Assembly: GCF_000143415.4 (NCBI RefSeq)
Contig: NW_003314348.1
Coordinates: 749,253-813,252, forward strand
Length of the DNA stretch: 64,000 nt
Reading direction: 5' to 3'
DNA from: Selaginella moellendorffii
Lineage: Eukaryota; Streptophyta; Lycopodiopsida; Selaginellales; Selaginellaceae
Shown here: positions 40,822 through 51,631 of the stretch, piece after piece
Numbering within the stretch: the first letter of the stretch is position 1
Layout of the letters: every line of letters starts with the position of its first letter
Notes under the pieces: model-generated
Seen by the model: only the letters and a program-made list of their open reading frames with translations
Told to the model about the DNA's origin: nothing
Database searches by the model: none
Position numbers and translations under genes: made by a program

Positions 40822-43800
40822 ATGGCGGGGAATGATCTTGGTGGTAGACGAGCGCACCCAGCACGATCAGTGAGCCGGCTGCGCAGCACGCTTCTTCTAA
40901 GGAGAAGCGTTCACAGGAACCAGAAATTCGTGGCTATACACGAGGAGATGTCCGAGTGCTCGAGCGCTGAGGAGGAATCGGATGAATCGGTTGGATCCGG
41001 GGGGGAGGATATGCCTACTCCAGATTCTGTGGAGCCGAGAGGATTTAAATCCACACCACAGTTCCAGGCCAGAGAATCGGACTCGACTTTATCATCAAAG
41101 ACGTCGGCCGACACTTGCGGTGACGAGCCGAGCACGAGTAGGCACAAAAAACCTTCGAGTTTTCACGGGATAGATATGGCCAAGGGCTCTGATGACGATG
41201 ACGACGAAGAATCGGACGAGGAGGAGGCAGTGATCGATGCGGTGCTTGCGTTCCAAAGGTGGCGACAGCACAACCTTAAAGTATGGACGCTCTACGCTTT
41301 TCTATGTGAGCGAGATTTCTTTTAAGTCTGAAACTGGATGGCTTATGTGAACAGCGATCGTTCAGTCACGAGCTCAAGAAGGTTTTGGAGGAGGCTCGCC
41401 GTGACGAGGCTTCTCTCACGTCCATGCAACGTGAGCTCATGAAGAAAGACGTTAACCTTGTGAGGGCACAGGCGGAGACTGCACAACTTCGAGCACATAT
41501 CTCGGCCATAGAGGACGCAGTGCAGTCTAGTAGCTACGTAAGTTTGTCTTCCTTTTGTGTCTTTTTATTTCATGACCAAGTCTTACTTCTCTCAGAATGA
41601 AGAAGCGAAAAAAGAGGTTCAGAAAGCTCAAGAGAGAGCACTTGCAGCAGAGGAGGAGGTGCACCGACGGGATAGAGAGATTAATCGTTTGAGGCAGCGG
41701 CTCAAGTGTATAGAAAGCGAGAAGACACGGGTAGATGAGAACTTGAAAGCCAATCTGGCAATGCTACAGCAAGACAAAGTTGGGGTGCTTAAAGAGAATC
41801 GCATCATACTTGACCAGGTAAATGCTTTTTACGTAGATTTTGCTCGTCTTGTAATCTTTTTGTTCTGGTGTTTTTCAGCTTGCACGCAAAGATCAAGAGC
41901 TAACGCACAAGCTGGATGACATTAAAAAGCTTCAAGCAACAATCGCATCTATGGCAGATTATTATAACCAGTATAAGACGGAGCATGAAGCAGCATATGC
42001 ATCCCTACAAGATAAGCTTGCACAGGAAGGAGATGCAAAAGCTACAATGAAGGTCAGTTTTTGTCTTTAACGATTTTCAATCGGTTGTTAAGAAACTTTG
42101 CATGCCAGAGAGAAGCGGAGGATTTGACAAGGAAATGCGAGTTGCTTGAGAAAGAAAAAGAATGCCTAAATGTTCAGGTCGAGAAAATGCTTGAGAAGAT
42201 GAATTCGGCAACTTTGCACGACAGTGTAAGCGATGTTTCCAAATGCTCGCAAGTCTGTGACATAAGATTCTGTGTGTCAGGCACAGTGCTCTTCAGAGTC
42301 TCAATCAAGGACGTCTGAAGCCATTGCAGCTGGTATTCTTGAACACCTACGAATACTGACGAACCACATGATAAAACTGGAGGCTTCTTTTGGCAGACAC
42401 ACTAGAGGGCCGGGGTTGTACAGTTCTTTGCACAAGATCGACGTTAACTTGGAGCTAGCGTTGAAGTCTTTTAGACGTAGCAGTGGTAAGGCCGGGGGTA
42501 TTGGAGGGAAGCTTCAGCAGCTTCCGGAAATACAGGAGCGGCCACAGCCACGGGACGAGGATTCATCGGCAAGATCTCATTGCGTGCTGAATCAGACAGT
42601 TCAAACAGATGGCGAGCTGTCCAAGTTTCTGGAATGGCTTGATAAGCCGGAGGAGAAGTATCTGTGCGTCAGAGATGCGAAGACACAGACATCAGGTGCA
42701 GGATCATCACAGTTGCAGCTGTGTTCTCGGAGCGGAGTAGAAGAAGAGGCTAGATGGCTTGCATGGAAGTGGAGGTGGCTAAGTACGGCTTTAAAAGCAA
42801 AGCTCCTCTCCAAGCAGCTGAGATATTCAAGACCGGCGACCACCGGTAAGGTCCAGGCGCACGGTGGCAAGTCGTGCTTGAAGGATAGGCAGGGCAGCAT
42901 CCTGGGAACGATGGAAAGGGAGCTCAGAGTAGTGATGGGAGAGAGCATCGTTCGGATGTTCCTTCAACTCTGGAGAACGTATCGGAGGAGTCCAAAGGCC
43001 GAAAGAAAGGCTCTGTCCAAGGACTTGCCTTTGGACAAGGTGGTGGCGGTGTTTCCCTGGTGGATACGGAGGGTGGGAGAGAAGAGACGCTTGGAACGCT
43101 CGTTCTGCCAATGGTACTACTTGGCTTCCTGTTCAGTGAAGAGGCAAAGCTACCACATGGAGGAGTTTTACTTTCATCCGCACTCCTGCTATTCACGTCC
43201 CTCGGCGGCGGATGAGTATCTTTCAGTGAGGCGGAAGGTACCGAAATTCAAGTACCAGGACAACAGCTCGGACGGAAATGCTCCTCAACAAGGACTGGTC
43301 GTTCGGAAAAAGGAGCTTGACGTGGAGAGAGGCGGCCTTGATCTGGCTAAACCCGACAAGCGACAACTCATGTTAACATCTACACACTACACAGGATCAA
43401 CTTTTACTGCTCGAGCTTTACGAACTCTACAGGTATGTGGACAACAACACTGTGCTATTGCCGGCCATTTTCGCTTAAAAAATGAAAGCTCATTCTTTGC
43501 TTGCAGGTGTCCCTCCAACAAGAGTTCCAAGACCTCCAGCAGCTACTGGCCAAGGAAATGGAAGCAAGCCAGGTAACATAGAGCACTCTATATGTTTTCA
43601 CTTTAGTTTGACCGTGGCAAAAACACGTCACAGGTGTCGACTGGGCACCTCGACAACGAGAAGTCCACCCAGAGGAGGCGTATGACGTTCCTGTGGGAAG
43701 TTTGCAACAATCTGGCCAACGCTCTCATGGACGCGCACAAGCAACTCGTGTCGCTGGACCGGGAGTTCAGCCTGCGCGTGTGCAATTACCTGGAGGTCTC

Positions 43801-44200
43801 GGCCAACTCAAACTGCGAGCCAAAGCAGGCGCCACAGAACAGCCCGCGCGGGATGAGAGGCGGCGGTGGTGGCGGCCCAGCAAAGAGCCCGACGTCGAGA
43901 GGCTTGCGACCGACCGATCCAGTGCTGAGGTTCACGGACGATTATCCGGGAGCGCGAGCAGCCGAGAGGAAGGGCCGTCACTACGCTTCCCATGGCTGCG
44001 TGAGCGTGAGCACGACGAGGAAGCCGGGCGGATCGTCGTCGTCGAGGAAGAAGGCATGCATTGCTTCGCAGTGTGCGGCTATCTTGCAGTCCGAGGCGAG
44101 GAGGTATGGGCAGGATACGTTTGACAAAGGAACCATGGTGCAGGAGGAGTTTGTTCTGTCACCGCGTTTCACTGCGAGGAGACCACCTTGGACAAGATGA
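40822..44200 (+). CDS. Large coiled-coil protein of unknown function with Trp-rich helical segments
   Basis: Eight exons fit: 40822-41279, 41355-41536, 41597-41817, 41879-42052, 42107-42226, 42282-43433, 43507-43572 and 43633-44200 (borders to within a few bases). The N-terminal 150 residues are Ser/acidic and disordered. Residues from about 155 to 400 are a long coiled coil (K-K-V-L-E-E-A-R-R, L-A-A-E-E-E-V-H-R-R, K-C-E-L-L-E-K-E-K). A middle region has Trp-rich basic helices (W-L-A-W-K-W-R-W-L, F-L-Q-L-W-R-T-Y-R-R, P-W-W-I-R-R-V-G-E-K-R, F-C-Q-W-Y-Y). The tail is Gly/Ser/Arg-rich. No catalytic motif. The Trp pattern is loosely like centrin-binding Sfi1-type repeats, which would suit a basal-body or cytoskeletal protein in a plant with swimming sperm; that is speculation. 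Confidence 0.75.
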
Positions 44201-46825
44201 TGTTGTAATTTAACTACTTTGATTTAAAAATCTTAATTTAAATCTAATACTATAAAACCACCACTTTGTTTTCTAAAGGGATTATGAATGGGAAAATGGA
44301 TGGGAGGCGACACATTATTGTTATTACTAGTTGCTAGCAATTTAAGTGTTGATTTCTAACAGCAACAACATTTCACTTCTTATGATATAGATAATAGGTC
44401 TTAGGGGTTTGATCTCATGGATAGTGGTGCTATGTTCATCTTATAAGTTCTGATTGTCTAGGGAAAAACATTTAAATTTCTTTGCAGATAACATACTCCT
44501 TTACAGCGTGTAGACACCCATTTGAAGCACATTTGTGAAGTTTGGCACAGGAAATATGGCATAAGTGACACCATGCAATTGGAAGCGCATCAACAATGCA
44601 TACAGATGTTAAGGAATTCTATGATGCTACTAAGGAAAGACTACATCATCAATACATCAAGTGGCCCTCACTAGCAGTGGAGTTAAAAATATCCACATGT
44701 TGTTGGTACTATCATTGCTTTAGCTACAAATGCTCAAGATCACTTCAATATACTGGTTTTATTTATGATTTTGCATCCACAGAGAAGCTTATTTGGGGTT
44801 ACGAAGTTGGATGGGCAAGAAGTTTGCATAACTCAAACGTTTTTAACAACCTGCTAACTGAGACATCAAATCTGGCTTGCTTGGCCCAAGCTGGTTCGTG
44901 GTAGGGGTGCCTATTTCTTGCCGTTAGTTATTTTTAAAACATAGCAACAAGGACATGTTCTATAGTTTGGAGTTTTGGCTTTAAATTCAGATGTATTACT
45001 GATAAAAGAAAGGGCTTATATTTGTACAATTTTTGTTCAATAAAGAGGTGTTATTTAGTTTTTAATCTTTGGACAACTAGAAATCAACTGGCACAAAATT
45101 AAATGAGCATGCAATAAATGTTATAGCACATCACTTGGTTTAAGGGCCTTGACAGGAGAATAGTTGCATCTTATTACCAACAGATATTGCACTCTTGAAT
45201 TGAGCACTTTGGCATGATAGCTCACATATCACAATTGAGATGATGCAATTTCGCAAATTAGGGTGGAAACACTATCCATGACATTAGGCCATATCACTTG
45301 TGTATAATATATAGGTATCATTCGAAAGTGGAGTCTCTTTCATGGTCCAATTGAGGAAACGTCTAACTCATTCAATTGACTTTTTTGTTTTACATATCCC
45401 AGGCTGGTTTAATTTCCAGCTGTCATGTCAACTCTTCCTCTAATCATGGATAGATAAATAGATAGATAACTAGATGTTTTGAGTCACCCCTGGTTAGACA
45501 TGAGACTATACTAACTTTTCATTAATTTTATCCTCACACTTACTATATCTCTCTAAATGTTAAGTTCATTGTGTCAATTAAGGTGTTCTTCCATGGCTTT
45601 GAGAGCATCTGAAAATGTCACAAGATTGCAAGGTGGGTGAAAGTTGAGTGTGGGGAAGTAAAGGTGTTGTTCTAGATATGTCAAACACTGGTAGATCACA
45701 TGTCAGAGATCTTTTTCAAGCCGGCAAAGTAGGCAGTCTCAATGCTCTCATGGAGTTAATGGTGACTTGAGCCAACTTGTCACAATATGTTCTGTAGCAT
45801 AGGAAAATTCTACATGCGTTGGGACTGATGAAATGGTATAGTGGGAGTCCAGGTTGATGTGTAGCAAGTATTCTTGGAAAAGTGGTTTTGCATCAGCTTT
45901 TGCAAGCAATCCTTTGAGAGCAAACTCAACCCATGCAAGAGGGACTGGTTGAATGAGGAGCACTTCCAAGTGAATTCCCATGCTGTTTAGTCCACCATCC
46001 AGTTTGGAGTTTGTTGGTGATGGAGTTGGCAATCACAATAACCACACATCGATCCGTAGTCTCATGTCTGGTTGTGAGAATAAATTGCATTGTTTCTTTC
46101 CAGGCTTAGATCTCCACTAGGACTAGTCCTATCTCCATGCAAAAGATTCCATAAGGTGTCTTTTCCCATGTCCAAAAGTCATGATATCTCTAGCTGTGCT
46201 CAACATATTGCTAAAATGCATGGTCCCCATACTTCACATCCATATGTTGTGACCCACATATTGAAGTGTTGTTTCCTCGCAACCCAGCTATAGAGAGAGG
46301 CATTGTGTAGCAAGTGGAGAAGGACCACCTCCCCTTGTCATTACACAGCCAATGAAAAGCTATCTCCACCAGAAGTTGTTACAAGACATTCTTTTGACAA
46401 TCTTAATTAGGCTTTGCAATTTAGATGAGCCTTCTGCTAATCTTGTGTATGAACTTGGTGTATATTAATACCATGCTTACAAAGTGAAATGATATAGTTT
46501 GCATCAGAAATGCCAGTAATAACAACATTAGAAACCAATCTATGTTTGAGTTTTAGAATATTAGTTGGGATTCAGTGATGAAACCTCCAAGGTTCCTCGA
46601 AGATCCTTTAGACAGTGTAGTACTCGTTTCTTTAGGATACAGGTTTAATGCCGGGTCTTTCATAGCAGCTAAGATATTTGCTTATCTTTTGTTTTCTTAT
46701 TCTCGCAATGCTGGCCAAAGAGAAGATCCCCACCTCATGCTCCTCGTAAAAAGAAGTTCAAAGATTCTCTTCCCAGGCCAAAAGCTTGGTCAAAAAGTTA
46801 AAAAGAGGACAAAACAAACTAAAAG
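44201..46825. other. AT-rich intergenic region with retroelement debris
   Basis: About 2.6 kb with no intact gene. A minus-strand frame at 45748-46032 (W-V-E-F-A-L-K-G-L-L-A-K-A, then F-Q-E-Y-L-L-H-I) resembles the region after the reverse transcriptase in LINEs of the same style as the remnant at 29-30.7 kb. A plus-strand frame at 44596-44904 is open for about 100 codons but unlike any family I know. Confidence 0.4.
45748..46032 (-). mobile_element. Possible LINE 3' fragment
   Basis: Open for 94 codons on the minus strand, with text similar in style to LINE regions downstream of reverse transcriptase. No Cys/His zinc knuckle was found in frame. Low confidence; might be unrelated sequence. 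Confidence 0.25.
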
Positions 46826-46896
46826 TGCACTGCCCGGGAATCGAACCCGGGTCTGTACCGTGGCAGGGTACTATTCTACCACTAGACCAGCAGTGC
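46826..46896 (-). tRNA. tRNA-Gly(GCC), cytosolic type
   Basis: A 71-nt cloverleaf on the minus strand: acceptor GCACTGC/GCAGTGC, A box TGGTCTAGTGG, anticodon loop CTGCCAC with anticodon GCC, B box GGTTCGATTCC, discriminator A. Both internal Pol III promoter boxes are intact. On the coding strand, downstream (left of 46826), AAAC/TTTT runs near 46800-46824 could terminate Pol III. Confidence 0.95.
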
Positions 46897-47844
46897 CCCA
46901 CACACGTGGAGTGAGTCCGAGTTTGAACACTAGTGTTAAGAAGCCAAGAAAATAAATGAAAAAATCAGAATCCAAACTCAGCAAGTAAAAGAATACAGGA
47001 AAAAAGAAAAGATGTTTGCGTAAGCGTAAGCGCGGGATTTGTTTTCTTGTTGTTGCTTGCCAGCTTTTGCCGAGATTCCTTCCTTGTAACAATGCATGAT
47101 CGATTTTAAAGGAATACAGGATGGAAGTATACGTAGACACGTTGGGTCGCAAAACATATATATTATATAATTAAATCTTTTTGTGCCCAACTGAGAAGCG
47201 TCTCTAGGGCTTCTTGTGGAGCACGTGTGGGAGGGTGTGTAAAACGTTTTCTGGAATTTTGGAAAAGGGAAAGAAATTCCGTAATTCCCAGCTCTTTAAT
47301 TTTTTAGTTTAAAAATATGGCCGCAAAAGGTAACGCGGGGATGGCTTATAAAAAGCCCTGGAGAGAATGAGACCTCTGACCAAAGGAAAGGGTTGTAAAT
47401 TTCTCCTCGTCTCTCTCTCTCTAGTTCACTTACAAGCTGTTTGTTTGGACGTACGAACAAACAAAAAGAAAGGATCGCCACAGTGGGTGGTGGTGGATCG
47501 ATCGAGTTGAAGGGGCAATTCCAGTCCAGAGGAGCCAATTGATCGCGACAGACGATCCAAAAATCCCGCGTTTACTCGCTTCGAAAGGAGAGCGACGAAG
47601 ATCATCGCGTTAAGGGCGCCCAAGAGAAAAGGAGAAGGAAAAGAAATAAAAAGAGGAGAGGAGAGTGAAGAGCCCAAGAACAGGGGAGAATCACACGCGC
47701 GCGCGCGCTTTCTCTCTCTGTGATCTGGTCTTGAGCCTATTTCCGGGCCCTGCGAGAGGAATCTTCACAGATTTCTTGTCCTCCACTCCCCTGGCGGCGC
47801 CGATTTCTTCCTCCTCGCGATCCTCCTCATCTCCGCCAATTCGA
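46897..47844. promoter_or_regulatory. Upstream region and leader of the polyamine oxidase gene
   Basis: Nearly 950 bp without a recognised gene. The left part is AT-rich 3' flank of the tRNA; from about 47300 the sequence is a plausible promoter (TATAAAA at 47348-47354) followed by a long leader with CT runs near 47407-47423 and GCGC repeats at 47697-47708. An open frame in phase with the gene extends to 47665 but lacks an ATG. Confidence 0.5.
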
Positions 47845-49425
47845 ATGGAAGAAAACTCCCCCAAATACTCCACTCCAGGCCCGGTTTCGTTCCCAGCTCC
47901 ATCGGTGGTGATCATCGGCGCAGGCATTGCCGGCATTGCCGCGGCGCGGGCGCTCCAAGACCGCGGCATCGAGGTAACGCTCCTGGAATCCAGCGCCCGG
48001 ATTGGCGGGCGGATCCACACCGACAAAAGCTCTCTTACCACCGCCGGCGGTACCGCGGTGCCCGTCGACATGGGCGCGTCGTGGATCCACGGCGCCACCC
48101 CGGGCCACAATCCCATCGCCACCGCGGCGCTGGACGTCCTTCAGCTCGCCACGCACCAGACCGCCGGGGAGGGATCGCTGCTCTACGACCACGACGTGCA
48201 GCGCGGCTTCGCGCTCTACACCCGCGACGGCGTACGGATACCACGCGACACGGTACGGCAGTTTGAGTCATGGCTTAGGGCAGCCGTGGAGGCCGAGCGG
48301 CGCGACGCGCGGTACGAATCCGACGCTAGCCTCGAGGACACGATCAACAGAATGGTGGCCGAGCACAAGCTCCAGGGCAGCGTCGACGAGGAGATTCTGG
48401 GCTTCTACGTGTGCAGGATAGAGGGCTGGTTTGCCGCCGATTCGTCACGAATCTCCCCGAAGAGCTGGATCGAGGAAGAGTTTCACGAGGGCGGGCATTT
48501 GCTGGTTTCCAAGGGCTACTCGCAGCTGGTCGAGTCCTTGGCCCGCGGCATCGACATCCGGCTAGAACACCGAGCTGTCCGGGTCACGCAGCAAATGCCC
48601 TGTCTGGGCATTTGCAGCAAACCCCACGTCCAGGTATCATGCAAGAATGGGTTTGAGATTCGTGCCGACGCGGCGATCGTAGCGGTGCCACTGGGGATCC
48701 TCCAAAGCAATGTAATCGATTTCCAACCCGAGCTCCCCGAGTGGAAGCGCGAGGCCATCTCAAGCCTCGAGGTCGGCCACCAGAACAAGATCGCGCTGCT
48801 TTTCGAGTCGCTGTTTTGGGACGAGGACGCCGAGTTCCTGGGCTGCGCCACCGCCGCGCCGCGCGGCTGCAGCTACTTCCTCAGCCTCTACCCGACGCTA
48901 CGCCGCGCGGTTCTCGTCTACATGCCCGTTGGCGAGCTCTCCAGGCGCATCGAGCGGATGGGCGATGAGGAAGCGACCGCTTTTGCCATGGAGAAGGTGC
49001 GAGCGATGCTCCCCGGGGCCCCGGACCCGGTGTCGTCGCTCATCTCGAGGTGGTCGCTGGACGAGAACTTCCTGTGCTGCTACAGCAACGATCCGTCCCC
49101 AAACGGGTCGGATCTCTTCGAGAGGATGGCGATGCCGGCGTCGGAGCTGCTCTACTTTGCTGGCGAGGCGAGCAGCCCCGACTTCTCGGGGACGGTGCAC
49201 GGCGCGTACGAGAGCGGCGTCGCGGCGGCCGAGCAAATAGTGGAGTCCCTGTCGAGGAGGCGGAGGAGCCAGCGGCCGGAGGAACAGCAGCCGCCACCAT
49301 CACTGCCGCTGGCATCATTGAAAAGCGGCGGCTTGAGTCGGCCAGTTGTCTCTAGCTGCAACTTTGCTGCCCATCTCCTGTCCCTGGACGCTGCAAACGC
49401 TACATTGACACAGGTGATGCATTGA
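47845..49425 (+). CDS. FAD-dependent polyamine oxidase (PAO2-4 clade)
   Basis: Oxidises spermine and spermidine at the secondary amine, yielding smaller polyamines, an aminoaldehyde and H2O2. A single exon of 526 codons from ATG 47845. The FAD-binding motif V-I-I-G-A-G-I-A-G-I-A-A-A-R-A-L is at residues 24-39, followed by R-I-G-G-R-I-H-T, G-A-S-W-I-H-G, R-I-E-G-W-F-A-A-D, and Y-F-A-G-E-A-S-S near the C-terminus. S-L-L-Y-D-H-D and L-V-Y-M-P-V-G-E-L place it with the intronic, peroxisomal PAO2-4 group rather than PAO1 or PAO5. As read it ends L-T-Q-V-M-H, not a peroxisomal PTS1. CAG/GTGATG at the end is a possible donor; joining CAG to ATCATG at 49611 is in frame but also gives no clear PTS1. 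Localisation is therefore open. Confidence 0.93.
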   Translation: MEENSPKYSTPGPVSFPAPSVVIIGAGIAGIAAARALQDRGIEVTLLESSARIGGRIHTDKSSLTTAGGTAVPVDMGASWIHGATPGHNPIATAALDVLQLATHQTAGEGSLLYDHDVQRGFALYTRDGVRIPRDTVRQFESWLRAAVEAERRDARYESDASLEDTINRMVAEHKLQGSVDEEILGFYVCRIEGWFAADSSRISPKSWIEEEFHEGGHLLVSKGYSQLVESLARGIDIRLEHRAVRVTQQMPCLGICSKPHVQVSCKNGFEIRADAAIVAVPLGILQSNVIDFQPELPEWKREAISSLEVGHQNKIALLFESLFWDEDAEFLGCATAAPRGCSYFLSLYPTLRRAVLVYMPVGELSRRIERMGDEEATAFAMEKVRAMLPGAPDPVSSLISRWSLDENFLCCYSNDPSPNGSDLFERMAMPASELLYFAGEASSPDFSGTVHGAYESGVAAAEQIVESLSRRRRSQRPEEQQPPPSLPLASLKSGGLSRPVVSSCNFAAHLLSLDAANATLTQVMH

Positions 49426-49701
49426 CTTTGGAAAGAAAACGTTAAGAAGATAATTGAAAAGCAAGCACCTCTCTTGACAACTCCAAATCAGAAATGAATA
49501 CCTGTCGAGCTTTTTCTACTTTCTCAAGGGGTCCCCTCCTCCTCTCTATCCTTTTGCTTTTAACGAAGAATCTTAGATAAAAACTGTTGTGCTAGTTCAT
49601 ACCCTGCAGATCATGATCACGCGTGTGTCAGCTGCAAAGGGCAACGAATCTACGTAAACACACTAAAGAGAGGTGTGGAATGGAAATGGAAAGATCGCGA
49701 G

Positions 49702-51376
49702 TTACCTGGTTCCCGCAAAATTTCCTTTTGTTACCGCTGCAAGCTCTTCGATCAGTCTCCTCTCGTCGCTGCTGAGACGTTTCGGGATCTCCACTTGGAC
49801 GCGAACTAGCTGATCGCCCCTCAAGGTTGGCTTGCCGAGGATCGGGACGCCCTTCTTGGACATGACGAGGGTGGTGCCCGGTTGAGTCCCCGGAGGTATT
49901 CTCAGATCAACGGGGCCGTCCACGGTGGGAACTTTGATGGTCGTACCGAGGATGGCGTCGATGTACGAGACCTTTGCCGAGATAACAATGTTGTTCCCTT
50001 CACGCTTCAGCTCCGCGTCCGATCGGACTTTGATAAACACGTACAGATCGCCTGGAGGACCGTTGTTCTTGCCTGCGTTTCCTTCCGACCGCACACGGAG
50101 CCTGCTGCCCGAGTCCACTCCTGCTGGAACTTTGAGATTTATCCGCTTCGATTTCCTGACTCTGCCGTCGCCGGAGCACGTACTGCAAGGTGTGGACGTT
50201 TGGCCAGTTCCCCCGCAGGAAGGACAGGTCGAGACTTGTCTAAACATCCCCAGGGGTGTTTGAGCCGTGGAGACCACCTGTCCTTGGCCACCACACTGGC
50301 TACAGTTCACAGGTGTTGTCCCCGGCTTGGCCCCGCTGCCATTACACGTAGCACATGACTCGAGGCGAACTGTTTCGATTTCCTTGTCGGTGCCAAAGAC
50401 CGCCTCTTTGAACTCCAATTGCAAATCGTATCTCTCGTCGTCACCCTGCATTGGCCGGTTCCGAGCTTGCCGACCTCCCATACCCCCCATGCCACCACCC
50501 ATACCACCAAAAAACGCTTCAAAGAGATCAAATGGATTCGAAAAGCCCTGAGCAAAGCAAGCAAGGAGTAAGGAAAATAACACCAAAGTTCAAAGACTTA
50601 CTGCTCCAGCTCCAGCTCCTTTCAAACCAGCTTCACCATATTTATCGTAGATGGATCGTTTATCATCATCAGACAGAACCTATCCCACCAAAAAGCATCT
50701 TAGACAAAGCCCATCACCAAAGCAAAAAATGTGAGCTTACCTCGTACGCATTACTGATCTCTTTAAACTTTTTGTCTGCATCTGGTTCTCTGGTACACAA
50801 ATCCAAGTGTTTAGAACCCCCACAGGAGCAATGTAGAACACTCACTTGTTTACATCCGGATGGAACTGCCGTGCGAGCTTCCTGTAAGCTGCTCCAAACA
50901 AATGCCTAAATCAAGCGTACTGTTCTTAACTCCTTAAGAGAAAATTGGATAGCCCCGACTTACCGGTTTTGATCTCCGCCTTGCTAGCAGTCTTTGGCAC
51001 GCCAAGAATGTCGTAGTACTCCTGCGAAATCCCAGAAGCAATCAAAAGATGAAAGGAGATCGAAGTAGAAAATATTACATTTTCTGCTCGAGCTATGAGC
51101 CGCTTGCGACGACACTGCCGTGATTGCAGTGGCTTGCGCACACTGAAAGGCATCGTGGAAAGGATTCCATTGCAGGAGAAGCTCAATCCACAGGCATCCT
51201 TCCTGAGGGATTATCGCGAATAAGAAACAAGCAAACAGAGAGCTCTCTTACTTATAAGAAGGAAACGAGCATGACGCCGCTCCAATCGAGCCGGCGAATC
51301 CTTGCTGCGCGGAGATGGCGCTGCTGCTCCTCTGCTGCGCCGGGAATCGCCCAGCCGTGGCTGCCGCGGCCGCCAT
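49702..51376 (-). CDS. Plastid DnaJ/HSP40 co-chaperone (type I, DJA5/6-like)
   Basis: Type I J-protein: transit peptide, J domain, Gly-rich region, four C-x-x-C-x-G-x-G zinc repeats, and the C-terminal substrate-binding domain. Start ATG 51376 ([11 protein letters not shown]). Exon 1 ends in S-Y-K and joins the exon with C-N-G-I-L-S-T-M, then [12 protein letters not shown] starts the J domain. The H-P-D motif is present (R-Q-F-H-P-D-V-N-K). The zinc cluster reads [24 protein letters not shown] and C-S-T-C-S-G-D-G. It presents unfolded clients to plastid Hsp70. The final exon ends G-T-R then TAA at 49704-49702, where the stop overlaps a donor-like AG/GTAACT. Confidence 0.93.
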
Positions 51377-51631
51377 TGCGAGCTTGCCCTCGTTCCTCTC
51401 CTTCCGCAAACCCTAGAAAATTCCAGAATAGAATGTTCCAGGCAGTGGAGATTTTTATTTTTCTCGTTTGACCCTTAGGGTTTTAGCTAGGGTTTATCTG
51501 ATTAGCGCCCGCCACGTCGCGCAATGCATGGGCGATCTCGAGCATGCATTCGTCCCGGCTCCAAATAAATTCCCCTCCTCGATCGATTCTTTCTCATCCT
51601 GCCTCCCAGTGCTCTCCTTCTCGATCAAGCA
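51377..51631. promoter_or_regulatory. Divergent promoter of the DnaJ and storage globulin genes, with RY and ACGT elements and telo-boxes
   Basis: 255 bp. Near the DnaJ start are telo-box-like AAACCCTAG (51408-51416) and TTAGGGTTTT (51475-51484), with CTAGGGTTTA at 51488-51497. Closer to the globulin start are an ACGT core CCACGTCG (51512-51519) and two RY cores: CATGCA on the minus strand at 51525-51530 and on the plus strand at 51543-51548. AAATAAATT near 51563 could be a TATA-like box. RY plus ACGT is the ABI3/bZIP signature of seed storage genes. Confidence 0.55.

Noticed and set aside
47665-47844. N-terminal extension of the polyamine oxidase
   Set aside because: The frame is open but has no ATG before 47845, and the composition fits a leader.
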